A DNA stretch of 64,000 bases from an uncultured Collinsella sp. GTDB lineage: Bacteria > Actinomycetota > Coriobacteriia > Coriobacteriales > Coriobacteriaceae. The stretch is taken from positions 1 through 64,000 of the forward strand of contig CATWCP010000003.1 of NCBI GenBank assembly GCA_958349325.1. Reading direction: 5' to 3'. Position numbers and translations under genes: made by a program. The stretch's first letter is position 1. Each line of letters begins with the position of its first letter. Positions 54,481 through 63,532 of this stretch are shown piece by piece. The notes under the pieces are model-generated. The model saw only the letters and a program-made list of their open reading frames with translations. It searched no databases and was not told the DNA's origin.

Positions 54481-55934
54481 CGAGCAATCGCCTTCTCAAC
54501 GCATGCGGCAAGCGTCGATGCCGCCGTCTCGATATCGCGGTCGCCCACAAGCGTACGGACGTCAAACAAAATGCGATCGTGCGAAGTTCGCGTGACGACC
54601 GGCGTGTCGAAGTCCTGGACAAGCGAGCGCTTGAGCGCGTCGACGGACAGGCGCCCGTCGACCGGGCAGACGGCCACGCACATCGTGGGCAGCTCGACGG
54701 TAGGCAGCGAACCACCACCGGGAGTCGACGACTCCTCGACGATCTCCACCTGAACGGCGCACGGGCAACCCGCCTTATCGAGGCCCGCCACCATCAGCTC
54801 GCGCAGTTTGCGTGCGCGGCGCTCCAGATGAGCCTGCGGTAGCGTAAGCATGCTGAGCACCGGCACCTCGCGATGGGCCACATCCGCCCCATCCATGTAG
54901 ATGCGCAGTGTAGCCTCGAGCGCCGCCAGTGCGAGCTTGCCCGGGCGCAGGGCACGCATAAGCGGATGCGACCCGCAAGCCTGGACCAGATCGCGACGGC
55001 CCATGATAATGCCCGCCTGCGCGGCACCCAGCAGCTTATCGCCCGAGCACGACACAATATCGAGCCCCGCCGAAACCGAAGCCGGCGTGGTTTCTTCGCC
55101 GCCGCACACCAAGATGTCGTCGGGCAACAGCGCGCCCGAGCCCTGGTCCTCGTAGAACAGCAGACCATGCTTGTGGGCCAGGGCGGCAAGCTCCCGAGAG
55201 CCCACCTCTTCGTGAAAACCCTCGATGCGATAGTTGGAAGGATGGACCTTAAGGATCATCGCCGTATCGGGCGTGATGGCTTGCTCATAATCAGCCAGGT
55301 GCGTGCGGTTGGTGGCGCCGACCTCGACGAGTTTGGCGCCCGAAGCCGCCATGACATCGGGGATGCGGAAGCTGCCGCCGATCTCGACAAGCTCGCCGCG
55401 GCTGACGATAACCTCTTTGCCCGCAGCATGAGTCGCCAGCACCAGCAACACTGCGGCGGCATTGTTGTTGACGACCAGCGCATCCTCGGCACCGGTAAGC
55501 GAACGGATGAGCTGCGCGGCATGCTCCTTGCGCGACCCGCGCGAGCAGGTGTCCACGCTGTACTCGAGCGTACTGTACCCGCGCGCGACCTCGGCCACGG
55601 CCTTGGCGGCCGATTCCGCGAGCGGGGCGCGACCCAGATTGGTATGGATAACAACACCCGTGGCGTTGACGGCAGGACGCAAGCTCGGCAGCGCGGAGCG
55701 ATGCGCACGCCACTCGATGGCCGATGCCAGCTCGCGCTTGGAGCGCGGATCGGCGCCGGCACGAATCGCGGCGCGCTCCTCGTCGAGCTCGGCCGTGACG
55801 GCGGCATGCACCACCGCGTCGCAGGTCTCCCCCGCCGCCTTCACCACCGGCCACTCGGCAAGCAGCTCGTTGACGGAAGGAATGGCGCGCAGGCGGGCGC
55901 GTACCTCATCGGACATGTTCTGGCTATCGCTCAT
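54477..55934 (-). CDS. selA: L-seryl-tRNA(Sec) selenium transferase
   Basis: A 485-residue PLP enzyme. The PLP lysine lies in IVSCSGDKLLGAAQAGIIMG; RSALPSLRPAVNATGVVIHTNLGRAPLA and EDALVVNNNAAAVLLVLATHA are typical of SelA. It converts Ser-tRNA(Sec) to Sec-tRNA(Sec) using selenophosphate. First gene of the selA-selB-selC-mobA-DUF3343 unit. No selD is in the window. Confidence 0.95.
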   Translation of the reverse strand: MSDSQNMSDEVRARLRAIPSVNELLAEWPVVKAAGETCDAVVHAAVTAELDEERAAIRAGADPRSKRELASAIEWRAHRSALPSLRPAVNATGVVIHTNLGRAPLAESAAKAVAEVARGYSTLEYSVDTCSRGSRKEHAAQLIRSLTGAEDALVVNNNAAAVLLVLATHAAGKEVIVSRGELVEIGGSFRIPDVMAASGAKLVEVGATNRTHLADYEQAITPDTAMILKVHPSNYRIEGFHEEVGSRELAALAHKHGLLFYEDQGSGALLPDDILVCGGEETTPASVSAGLDIVSCSGDKLLGAAQAGIIMGRRDLVQACGSHPLMRALRPGKLALAALEATLRIYMDGADVAHREVPVLSMLTLPQAHLERRARKLRELMVAGLDKAGCPCAVQVEIVEESSTPGGGSLPTVELPTMCVAVCPVDGRLSVDALKRSLVQDFDTPVVTRTSHDRILFDVRTLVGDRDIETAASTLAACVEKAIAR

Positions 55935-56009
55935 GTGCAGCCTTTCAAAACCAAGGACAGATCAGTCGGTCGTTCATCAAAAACTAGCCGAATCAATCTG
56001 CTGAATCAA

Positions 56010-58127
56010 TCAGTCGTTATTATCCTCGTGCTCCGTGATCTTTTCCACGCGAACGGCGTTTTCTTGGGTGAGCGCAGCACCCGTCAACGGGTCCCAGCGC
56101 AGCGGCGTGTGGTCGAGCGGGCCCACGCCCAAGCCTTGAGCGCCACCGGCATCGAAGCCAAACGAACGCCCACCGGGGGCGGCCGACGTAAAGATGCACG
56201 CGGGATGCAGATAGGGCGTCGTCTCCACGCGCACGCGGTCGCGGCCCATGTCGCTTACAAGCTCGACGACCTCGCCATCGGCGATACCCATTCGAGCGGC
56301 GGCATCGGCATTCATCTGCACGGCGTCCAAGTCCGACCCTGCCTCGACGGCGCCGGCCGCCGCAAGTCTGCGCGAGGTGTGCGATTCAAAGGGACGGTTG
56401 CCGCTAATGAGGCGAAACATTCCCGGGCCGGGCTCCACCATGGGCGCGATCCAGTCGGGCACACGACCCAAACCGGCACGCTCCCACACGCTGCTTGCCA
56501 GCGCTATCTTGCCGCCGTCCAGTGGAATCACGGGCTCACCTGTGCGCGGCGGCAGCGGCACGCCCGTATCGGCCCAACCGCGTTCCTTGAGCTCGTCCAG
56601 ATCGATCCCAAAGGGCGCCACCTGGGCAGCCGCAAGGTCGTCCGGCGTAAAGTCGAAGTACTCGCCTACGCCGCAGGCCGCAGCCAACCCGGCAAAGATC
56701 TCCCGACCGGGACGCGTGTCGTTATGCAACACGGGCAGCACGGCGTTGCGGTAGAACACGCGCGCGTCGTTGACGCCCACGACCGTGCCCACGCCGCGGT
56801 CGGCCTCCAGATACGTCACGTCGGGCAGCACGAAGTCAGAAGCACGCGCCGTCTCGGACCAGCGAATATCAATCGTCACGAGCAAGTCGAGCTGCTGCAA
56901 AATACCCAGCCAAGCCTGTGCATTGCCATAGCCCGCACCGGGGTTACTGGCATAGACGATGAGCCCGCGCAAATCGCCGGCAAGAATCGACTGACCGATA
57001 GTCGTGCACAGGCCGCGCACCGGATCGACCAGCGGATAGCGCTCGGACCCCAGCTTGGGCCCACGCGGCACCGGCGGCGTCGCAAAGCGTGCGGGATCGA
57101 GGTCGCCCAACACAAGCGGCGTGGGCGGGTTGAGGGCACCGCCCGCGTGTCCGATGCAGCCCAGCAGCACGTCGACCAAGCAAATAGCGCGCGCGGTCTG
57201 GGTGCTATTGGCATACGCGATTCCGATGCCGCCATGAAAGCCCGCATCCACCACGGCGGCAGGCGCGGCGGCAGCGAGATCGCGCGCCGTGGCGACAATC
57301 TCTGCGGCCGGCACGTCGCACATCGACTCGGCCCACTCGGGCGTCCAAGCACTGGCCGCCTGTGCCAGCTCGTCAAAGCCTGTGGCGTAGCGGTCCACGA
57401 ACTCGTGATCGTACAGGTCCTCGGCTACCAGCACATGTGCAATACCCAACAGCAGCGCCAAGTCGCAGCCCGGGCGTACGCGGAGCCAGCGATCGGCAAG
57501 CGCGGCCGAGCCGCTGCGCCGGGGATCAACCACGATGATCTTCGCCCCGCGCCGGCGCGCATCGTTGAGCGCATCAACGGCTCCCATCGTCGACGAATCG
57601 ACGATGGAACGACCCAGGTACATGATGCAGTCGGTATGCGCAAGGTCGGAGGCGGGGCTGTAGCCCAGGCTGTGCTCCCATCCGGTGAGACGACTTACCT
57701 CGCAGGCGCCATCGGCACCGTACACGTTGGGCGAACCCAGCGCATGCATAAAGCGATACGCCCAGTAGCGGTCGAACGAGGGCACGCCGAGCGTCATGCC
57801 CAGTGCACGGGGCCCGCACTCGTCAACAATCCCCAAAAGACGCTCGGCAATCTGAGCAAACGCCTCGTCCCACGAAATCGCATCGAACCCCGAGCCATCA
57901 GCTCGCCGACGCATGGGATGCACGATGCGGTCGCGCTCGTCAAACGGCATTGCCAGGCGATGGCGCCCGCGGGCGCACAGGGCACGCGTCGCGCACGGGT
58001 GCCCCGGCACCGGCAACTCGGCCACCACGCGACCGTCCTCAACATGGGCCGCAAAGGCGCAATCGGCATAACATCCCCCGCATGTCGTCACCACGGAGCG
58101 ACCGTCATGCATAGCTCTCGATGCCAT
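56010..58127 (-). CDS. Molybdopterin (MGD) oxidoreductase, catalytic subunit
   Basis: A 705-residue DMSO-reductase-family enzyme. An N-terminal [4Fe-4S] site is formed by CGGCYADCAF with a later Cys in ATRALCARGRHRL. The molybdenum ligand position is Cys within GADGACEVSRLTGWEHSLG, not Sec, and no in-frame TGA is needed. Later motifs include VVDPRRSGSAALAD, YASNPGAGYG and the C-terminal cofactor-binding domain (LISGNRPFESHTSR). No twin-arginine signal, so it should be cytoplasmic. Substrate is uncertain: formate dehydrogenase-like, or a sulfur or organic substrate. AGGA lies nine bases before the ATG. It lies between sel genes and focA. Confidence 0.8.
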   Translation of the reverse strand: MASRAMHDGRSVVTTCGGCYADCAFAAHVEDGRVVAELPVPGHPCATRALCARGRHRLAMPFDERDRIVHPMRRRADGSGFDAISWDEAFAQIAERLLGIVDECGPRALGMTLGVPSFDRYWAYRFMHALGSPNVYGADGACEVSRLTGWEHSLGYSPASDLAHTDCIMYLGRSIVDSSTMGAVDALNDARRRGAKIIVVDPRRSGSAALADRWLRVRPGCDLALLLGIAHVLVAEDLYDHEFVDRYATGFDELAQAASAWTPEWAESMCDVPAAEIVATARDLAAAAPAAVVDAGFHGGIGIAYANSTQTARAICLVDVLLGCIGHAGGALNPPTPLVLGDLDPARFATPPVPRGPKLGSERYPLVDPVRGLCTTIGQSILAGDLRGLIVYASNPGAGYGNAQAWLGILQQLDLLVTIDIRWSETARASDFVLPDVTYLEADRGVGTVVGVNDARVFYRNAVLPVLHNDTRPGREIFAGLAAACGVGEYFDFTPDDLAAAQVAPFGIDLDELKERGWADTGVPLPPRTGEPVIPLDGGKIALASSVWERAGLGRVPDWIAPMVEPGPGMFRLISGNRPFESHTSRRLAAAGAVEAGSDLDAVQMNADAAARMGIADGEVVELVSDMGRDRVRVETTPYLHPACIFTSAAPGGRSFGFDAGGAQGLGVGPLDHTPLRWDPLTGAALTQENAVRVEKITEHEDNND

Positions 58128-58288
58128 CTCGATTATTCCTTCCAGCTCAAGGGTTCAAACCCCACCGCACCACAGCTCTGCCAGCAGCTGCCGCGACGCA
58201 AAGCCCGCAGCATCCACCGCAGCAAGACACGAAGAGCCTCCCAAAAGGCAAAACGCCCCTCGGGAGGCCCGTACGTCATTCCGGCTTA
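58128..58288. other. Spacer between focA and oxidoreductase gene
   Basis: A hairpin GCCTCCC...GGGAGGC at about 58237-58268 lies 21 bases past focA and may end the hydrogenase transcript; no T run follows. Confidence 0.4.
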
Positions 58289-59128
58289 TTACGCCTGGGA
58301 CTTCTTAGCGTAGACAAACCAGTAGCCGAGCGCGATCAGAACCGCACCGCCCACGATGTTGCCCAGCGTGGCGGCGGATAGGTTAAACGCAATACCCGCG
58401 ACGTTGAGCGCATCGGCCCCGGCAACCTTGGCACCATAGCCGCACGCGTGCATCACGGCACCCATGGGCAAAAAGTACATGTTGGCAACGCAGTGCTCAA
58501 AACCGCAGGCCACAAAGGCGGAGATGGGCAGCAAAATGCCCACAACCTTATCGACTACGGTCTTGCCCGCAGTACCAATCCACACGGCCAGGCACACAAA
58601 GATATTGCACAGGATGCCACGGAAGAAGATCGTCACCCAGTCGATCGTCACCTTGCCGGCGGCGACGCTCACCATGGAGTTGGCGACCGCCTCGCCGTTG
58701 AGTTTATAGATGCCGGCCATGTACACCAAAAAGACGATGAACAGAGCACCGACAAAATTGCCGACCCACACGACGACCCAGGCCTTAAGCATCTGGACCA
58801 GAGTGATCTTTTTGCTCTTGAGCGCGCAGACCATAAGCGAATTGCCGGTAAACAGCTCGGCGCCGCACACCAGCACCAGCACCAGGCCCAGGCAAAAGCA
58901 CAGGCCGCCCACGACGCGCTGGGCACCCCAGCCCAGCGTGCTATCGCTCAAAAACACCGTAAAGAACAGGCCGCCGAAGGCGATAAACGCGCCGGCGAAC
59001 ATTGCCAACAGAAAGGCCTTAGCGACCGGCAGGTTAGCCTTGGTCACACCGGCGGCTTCGGTCTTGGCCTCGATCGCGGCGGGCGCCAGGCAATCGGGAG
59101 CGGGATATACTGCCTTGGAATCTGCCAT
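58289..59128 (-). CDS. focA: Formate channel FocA (FNT family)
   Basis: A 279-residue membrane protein with six predicted helices. The FNT signatures GAELFTGNSLM and ACGFEHCVANMYFLP are present, with the pore-gating Leu/Phe and central His region in the second. It moves formate across the membrane, matching a formate hydrogenlyase. The ATG at 59128 has AGGAAAG upstream. Last gene of the hydrogenase unit. Confidence 0.93.
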   Translation of the reverse strand: MADSKAVYPAPDCLAPAAIEAKTEAAGVTKANLPVAKAFLLAMFAGAFIAFGGLFFTVFLSDSTLGWGAQRVVGGLCFCLGLVLVLVCGAELFTGNSLMVCALKSKKITLVQMLKAWVVVWVGNFVGALFIVFLVYMAGIYKLNGEAVANSMVSVAAGKVTIDWVTIFFRGILCNIFVCLAVWIGTAGKTVVDKVVGILLPISAFVACGFEHCVANMYFLPMGAVMHACGYGAKVAGADALNVAGIAFNLSAATLGNIVGGAVLIALGYWFVYAKKSQA

Positions 59129-59167
59129 GTCAATCACTTCTTTCCTAATCAGCAGGGACAAGCGCTC

Positions 59168-59671
59168 CTATTGCTCTTGCCCCAAGCGGACAAAGTGGGA
59201 AAAGTCGTTGGCGGCCACGGCGTCGTACACGGCGTCGACGGCGTCAAAGACCTCCGGGGACATGGGGTTGTAGAACTCCGTGTCGCCCGGCTGAATCCCA
59301 ACGAAGACGATATCATCACACGACTGCTCAATCTCTTCGATCAGAATCGACAAGGGAAGCGAATGCGTGGTGAACATCGACTTGCGGGCCACGTCACGTT
59401 TGTCGAGCAAGCGGATGGACCCGACGGGCAGTGCCATGTCGGCGGCATCGACCAAGACCAGGCGAGGCGGACGCTCGCGCTTGACCTCGATGATGTCGTC
59501 CTCAGGCGTTTGGCCACCGTCGATGGTGTACCAACCGGCAATGGGCGCGTCCTCCATCTTTTTGGAGAGCACGGGGCCGGCGGCATCGTCGGCACGCAGC
59601 ACGCTTCCCGCCGTGAGCACGATACCCGCAAACGGGGCGCCGTTCACACGACCATCCACAACGCGACCCAT
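59168..59671 (-). CDS. hycI: Hydrogenase maturation protease HycI
   Basis: A 167-residue endopeptidase of the HycI/HoxM family. LTAGSVLRADDAAGP carries the first metal-binding acidic residue, VLVDAADM the second and THSLPLSIL the His. It cuts the C-terminal tail off the hydrogenase large subunit after nickel insertion. Its ATG overlaps the stop of hycH (TAATG). Confidence 0.9.
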   Translation of the reverse strand: MGRVVDGRVNGAPFAGIVLTAGSVLRADDAAGPVLSKKMEDAPIAGWYTIDGGQTPEDDIIEVKRERPPRLVLVDAADMALPVGSIRLLDKRDVARKSMFTTHSLPLSILIEEIEQSCDDIVFVGIQPGDTEFYNPMSPEVFDAVDAVYDAVAANDFSHFVRLGQEQ

Positions 59672-60252
59672 TACTGCAACCTTCCCGTCAGATACACACC
59701 CGACACATCGCGCACGCGCTCCACCAGATCGCGGAATTTCATCAAAAACGCGACCTGCTGGGCATGCAGGCCAAAGTCGTCGTCGAACACCGAGATGCCG
59801 GCCTTGGCCGACCCGCGAAAACCGCGCTCGTCGAGCAGCGCATCGCAGGCCTCGAGCAGCGACGGCACCGCCGCCTTGTCGAGCTGGCACTCGCCAAAGG
59901 AGCGGATGGCCTCGAACTTGGTTTTGGCCTCCCCCTCCGGCAGCGCGTCGACGAGCGAATAAAACACATCCACCGGCACCGACAGGCGCGGCTCAAAGCA
60001 GTCGAGCACGCCGGTGTGGTGGCCCACGGCGAGCGTGTAGTACAGCACGTCGCAGGCCTCCTGGGGAACGTCTTCCTCGGTCTCCACAAACTTACGCGTG
60101 AGCTCGTAGAAGACCACCTGGTCGGGCGCATGGCCCAGGCAGGGGTCGGCGACGCCCTCGGCGGCCTCGTCGCTTGCGCGCGAGGCATCGCCAAAAGAGC
60201 CGCCGAGCATGCCGGGGCCCGCAAAGTAACCAGAGCGGTCCGTGAGCTCCAT
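59671..60252 (-). CDS. hycH: Formate hydrogenlyase maturation protein HycH
   Basis: A 193-residue protein. The segment VVFYELTRKFVETEEDVPQE followed by YYTLAVGHHTGVLDCFEPRL is typical of HycH, which assists maturation of the large subunit. It directly follows the small-subunit gene with no gap. Confidence 0.85.
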   Translation of the reverse strand: MELTDRSGYFAGPGMLGGSFGDASRASDEAAEGVADPCLGHAPDQVVFYELTRKFVETEEDVPQEACDVLYYTLAVGHHTGVLDCFEPRLSVPVDVFYSLVDALPEGEAKTKFEAIRSFGECQLDKAAVPSLLEACDALLDERGFRGSAKAGISVFDDDFGLHAQQVAFLMKFRDLVERVRDVSGVYLTGRLQ

Positions 60253-61035
60253 CTAGCGACCTCCGGCCAGCACCAGATCCTGCAGCGCCGAGTAGACCTC
60301 AACACGACGAGGATCATCTTGCTTGTCGATGAGGAGCGCCATGGCACCGCGGATATCGCCCTTGGGCGCGCCCTCGAGCGTATCCATAAACTCGTTGGCC
60401 AGGTCGCGGCCGTAACGGTAGCCGCTCATGGCGCGAGCCTCGCGCTCGATGGCAACGCGCAGCTTGTACGGCACGCCGGGATGCAGGATATCGGCCTGCT
60501 CGCCGGCAGCCTCCACCGTGGTCTCGGCATGGAGCTTTTGGTCCAGCAGACCAAGTGCCATGGCAAAGCCGTAGACGGTCTGCGCGGGGCTGGGCGGGCA
60601 GCCGGGGATGTAGACATCGACCGGCAGAATCTTATCCGTGCCGCCCCAGACGCAGTAGTTGTCGTAGAAGATGCCGCCGGTGCAGCCGCACGCGCCATAG
60701 GACACCACGATCTTGGGATCGGGTGCGGCCTCAAACGCGCGCAGGGCCGGCATGCGCATGGCACGCGTCACGGCGCCGGTGTACAGCAGCACATCGGCGT
60801 GACGGGGCGAAGGCACGACCTTGATGCCAAAGCGCTCGACGTCGAAGACGGGCGTGATGGAACCGAAGATCTCGATCTCGCAGCCGTTGCAGCCGCCGCA
60901 GTCGACACGGTAGACGTACACCGAGCGCTTGATCTTCTTAAGAAGGGTCGCCTTGGCCTTCTCGATGCTCTCGTCGAGCTCGATCTTGGTCGGGCGGTAC
61001 TGAAGCCGCTCGGGCAAAAGCGTGGGTTCGGCCAT
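60253..61035 (-). CDS. hycG: Hydrogenase small subunit (HycG/HyfI, NuoB-like)
   Basis: A 260-residue iron-sulfur protein related to NuoB. The proximal-cluster cysteines are in VDCGGCNGCEIEIF, SYGACGCTGGIF and IPGCPPSPAQTVYGF. It links the NiFe large subunit to the ferredoxin subunit. The C-terminal extension of about 90 residues is longer than in NuoB. It follows hycF by 2 bases. Confidence 0.93.
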   Translation of the reverse strand: MAEPTLLPERLQYRPTKIELDESIEKAKATLLKKIKRSVYVYRVDCGGCNGCEIEIFGSITPVFDVERFGIKVVPSPRHADVLLYTGAVTRAMRMPALRAFEAAPDPKIVVSYGACGCTGGIFYDNYCVWGGTDKILPVDVYIPGCPPSPAQTVYGFAMALGLLDQKLHAETTVEAAGEQADILHPGVPYKLRVAIEREARAMSGYRYGRDLANEFMDTLEGAPKGDIRGAMALLIDKQDDPRRVEVYSALQDLVLAGGR

Positions 61036-61037
61036 GG

Positions 61038-61754
61038 TTACTCCTCCTTCGTTTCAAAATCCATGATGATGCCCTCGACCGGCGCCGGACCGGCGGGAAT
61101 CTCGGGCGCATCGGGGTTGAGCTCGCGGTCGATATACTCCGGGTTCACACCGTGGCCGCCCAGATACTCCATGCCGGGGCCCTGGGGCTCACCGGACGCA
61201 AGCGTCTCGTTGGCAGCCATGCCGTGCGCGTTGCCGGTCTTTACGGCCGAGGCGGCGCGCAGGGCGTCGAGCTCGCGCTTGCACTCCTGGCACATACCGA
61301 CGGTACGGGCGGCCTGCTCGGCCTCCATGCCGCCGGCCTTTTGCAGCAGGCGCTTGGCGTAGTCGATTTCCTTGTGCGGGGCAAACGGCTTGCCGCAACG
61401 CGAGCAATGCTCGAGCGTGTAGACGCTCTTGCTGGTGAGGTCATCCTTGCTCATGACGGCCAGTCCAAACTCCTCGGTGAGCTTGATAGCCTCCATGGGA
61501 CAGGCCTCCTCGCAGCGGCCGCAGAAGATGCAGCGACCGTAGTCGATCGACCAGGTGATGGTATCGGCCGCAAGGTCGGTGTCCATGCGAATGGCATCGG
61601 CCGGGCACGCCACGCCGCAGGCTCCGCAGGCGATGCAGAGCTCGGCATTGTGCTCGGGCTTGCCGCGCATGTCCTTGTTGGTGGGGAACGGCGCAAACGG
61701 GTACTTGACCGTCGCGTCGCCGGCCTTGGCGTTAACCTTCCAAAGCTTCAGCAT
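61038..61754 (-). CDS. hycF: Ferredoxin-like subunit HycF/HyfH
   Basis: A 238-residue protein with two [4Fe-4S] motifs (CIACGACGVACPADAI and CIFCGRCEEACPMEAI, about residues 40-90), then a further Cys set CSRCGKPF and MCQECKREL that probably binds zinc or an extra cluster. It carries electrons between the formate-oxidising side and the hydrogenase. Start at 61754, 1 base after the large subunit stop. Confidence 0.92.
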   Translation of the reverse strand: MLKLWKVNAKAGDATVKYPFAPFPTNKDMRGKPEHNAELCIACGACGVACPADAIRMDTDLAADTITWSIDYGRCIFCGRCEEACPMEAIKLTEEFGLAVMSKDDLTSKSVYTLEHCSRCGKPFAPHKEIDYAKRLLQKAGGMEAEQAARTVGMCQECKRELDALRAASAVKTGNAHGMAANETLASGEPQGPGMEYLGGHGVNPEYIDRELNPDAPEIPAGPAPVEGIIMDFETKEE

Positions 61755-61755
61755 A

Positions 61756-63528
61756 TTAGAGCGCCTCCTCATCGAGCGGAGCGGCCATGGTGCCCTCGCC
61801 CGCAAGTGGCGACTTGTCGCGCCAGACGTTCTCGAACTGCTCCTTGTCGAGCACGTGGTCGCGCTTGGCGGCGACATCGGTCACCGTCACGCGGTCGGTG
61901 CAGGAGTAGCACGGGTCGAGCGAGCCGACGATCAGCGCCGCATCGCCCACGGTGTTGCCGCGGAACATGTAGCGCAGGACCGGCCAGTTGCTGTACGTAG
62001 CGGCCTTGGCGCGCCAGCGGTAGCACTTCTGGTTGTTGCCGAGCATCGCCCAGTGCACATCCTCGCCGCGCGGCGCCTCGGTGGCACCGATGGCGTACTT
62101 GTGCGGGGTGTACTCCCAATCCGTGGTGAGGATGGGGCCCGACGGGCAGTTCTCGAGCATGGTCTCGATCATGTCGATCGAATCGTAGACCTCCTGGATG
62201 CGGACGGCGGTGCGGCCGAAGGCATCGCAGGTGTCAGCCGTAGCGGCGTGCATCTTTTGGACGTCCGGATCGGCGTAGCCGTCGAAGGGATGGTCAAAGC
62301 GCACGTCGCGGGCATAGCCCGAGCCACGCATGAGCGGGCCGACCGGCGAGAAGTCGCGTGCGATCTTGCGGTCCAGAATGCCGATACCGCTCGTACGCTC
62401 AATAAAGTTGGGCGTGGAGAGCAGCATGTCGACGAGTTCCTGAACCTCGGAGCGCAGCTGGTGGATGGTCGTAAGCGTGGAGAGCTTCTGCTCGGCCAAA
62501 ATGTCGCGACGCACGCCGCCGATCACGTTGAGGCCGTAGGTCTTGCGGTGACCGGAAAGCTTCTCGGCCAGGTCCATGGACTTCTCGCGGACGCGGAAGA
62601 ACTGCTGGAAGCCGGAGTCGAAGCCCGTGTAGTGCGATGCCAGGCCAATGTTGAGCAGATGCGAGTGCAGGCGCTCAACCTCGAGCATGATGGCGCGGAT
62701 GTACTGGGCGCGCGGCGGGACATGAATGCCCTGGGCGCGCTCGACGGCCTCGGCATAGGCCACCGAGTGGGCGCAGCCGCAGATGCCGCAGATGCGGTCG
62801 GCGAGGAACGTCACGGCGTCATAGTTCAGGCGCGTCTCGGCGACCTTCTCCATGCCGCGGTGCACGTAGAACAGACGGTAGTCGGCGTCGACGATCGTCT
62901 CGCCCTCGACGAACAGGCGGAAGTGGCCGGGCTCGTCGGAGGTAATGTGCAGCGGGCCCATGGGGACAAGTGTGGTCTCTTTGCCCTTGGTGTCAGCCAA
63001 GAACTCGTAGTTTTCCATGTCGCTCGCGGGAGCGGGACGGAAGCGGTAGTCCATGGAGTCCTTGCGCAGCGGGTACAGACCACTGGGCCAATCGTCGGGC
63101 AGCACCAGGCGACGACGATCGGGCAGACCCTCGGGAATCAGGCCGAACATATCGCGCAGCTCGCGCTCGCCCCACACGCAGGCGGGGACGAACGGCGTCA
63201 CGGACGGGAACGTCATCTTGGCGGGGTCGACCTCGGCACGCACGGTAACCCAGCCGGGGTCCTCCCCCTCCATGGAGATGACGTAGTACACGGCGTAACG
63301 GCCGCACAGGGAGCGCTCGTCGTTGCCGACAATCACGGGAATCCAGCCGTAGCGCTCGTAGTACAGGTAGTGGACGGCCTCGGGCAGACGGTCCAGCTTG
63401 ACGGTGATCGTCAGCTGGTCCTCGCACTGCCACTCAACCTTCTCGATAGCGCCCGGCACTGCGGCGCGCAGGGCCTCGACGTGGCTTTCGCAACGACGAG
63501 CGTAGTCCTTCTTTTCAGGTTCTGCCAT
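61756..63528 (-). CDS. hycE: NiFe hydrogenase large subunit HycE/HyfG (group 4)
   Basis: A 590-residue fusion: a NuoC-like N-terminal domain (1-165, ending GLIPEGLPDRRRLVLPDDW) and a NuoD-like catalytic domain. The nickel ligands are in RICGICGCAHS and DPCYSCTDR. The 44 residues after the Arg of DPCYSCTDR should be removed by HycI. It evolves hydrogen from protons using electrons from formate. It starts 4 bases after the antiporter-like subunit. Confidence 0.95.
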   Translation of the reverse strand: MAEPEKKDYARRCESHVEALRAAVPGAIEKVEWQCEDQLTITVKLDRLPEAVHYLYYERYGWIPVIVGNDERSLCGRYAVYYVISMEGEDPGWVTVRAEVDPAKMTFPSVTPFVPACVWGERELRDMFGLIPEGLPDRRRLVLPDDWPSGLYPLRKDSMDYRFRPAPASDMENYEFLADTKGKETTLVPMGPLHITSDEPGHFRLFVEGETIVDADYRLFYVHRGMEKVAETRLNYDAVTFLADRICGICGCAHSVAYAEAVERAQGIHVPPRAQYIRAIMLEVERLHSHLLNIGLASHYTGFDSGFQQFFRVREKSMDLAEKLSGHRKTYGLNVIGGVRRDILAEQKLSTLTTIHQLRSEVQELVDMLLSTPNFIERTSGIGILDRKIARDFSPVGPLMRGSGYARDVRFDHPFDGYADPDVQKMHAATADTCDAFGRTAVRIQEVYDSIDMIETMLENCPSGPILTTDWEYTPHKYAIGATEAPRGEDVHWAMLGNNQKCYRWRAKAATYSNWPVLRYMFRGNTVGDAALIVGSLDPCYSCTDRVTVTDVAAKRDHVLDKEQFENVWRDKSPLAGEGTMAAPLDEEAL

Positions 63529-63532
63529 GGTG

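Noticed and set aside
56010..58127. Selenocysteine codon in the oxidoreductase
   Set aside because: The metal-ligand position is an ordinary Cys codon and the frame is complete without a TGA read-through.
54873..58313. Very long plus-strand open frame (1146 codons) across selA, selB flank and the oxidoreductase gene
   Set aside because: It is the antisense shadow of high-GC genes: rich in Arg, His and Gln, no domains, no ribosome site, and fully overlaps confidently identified genes.
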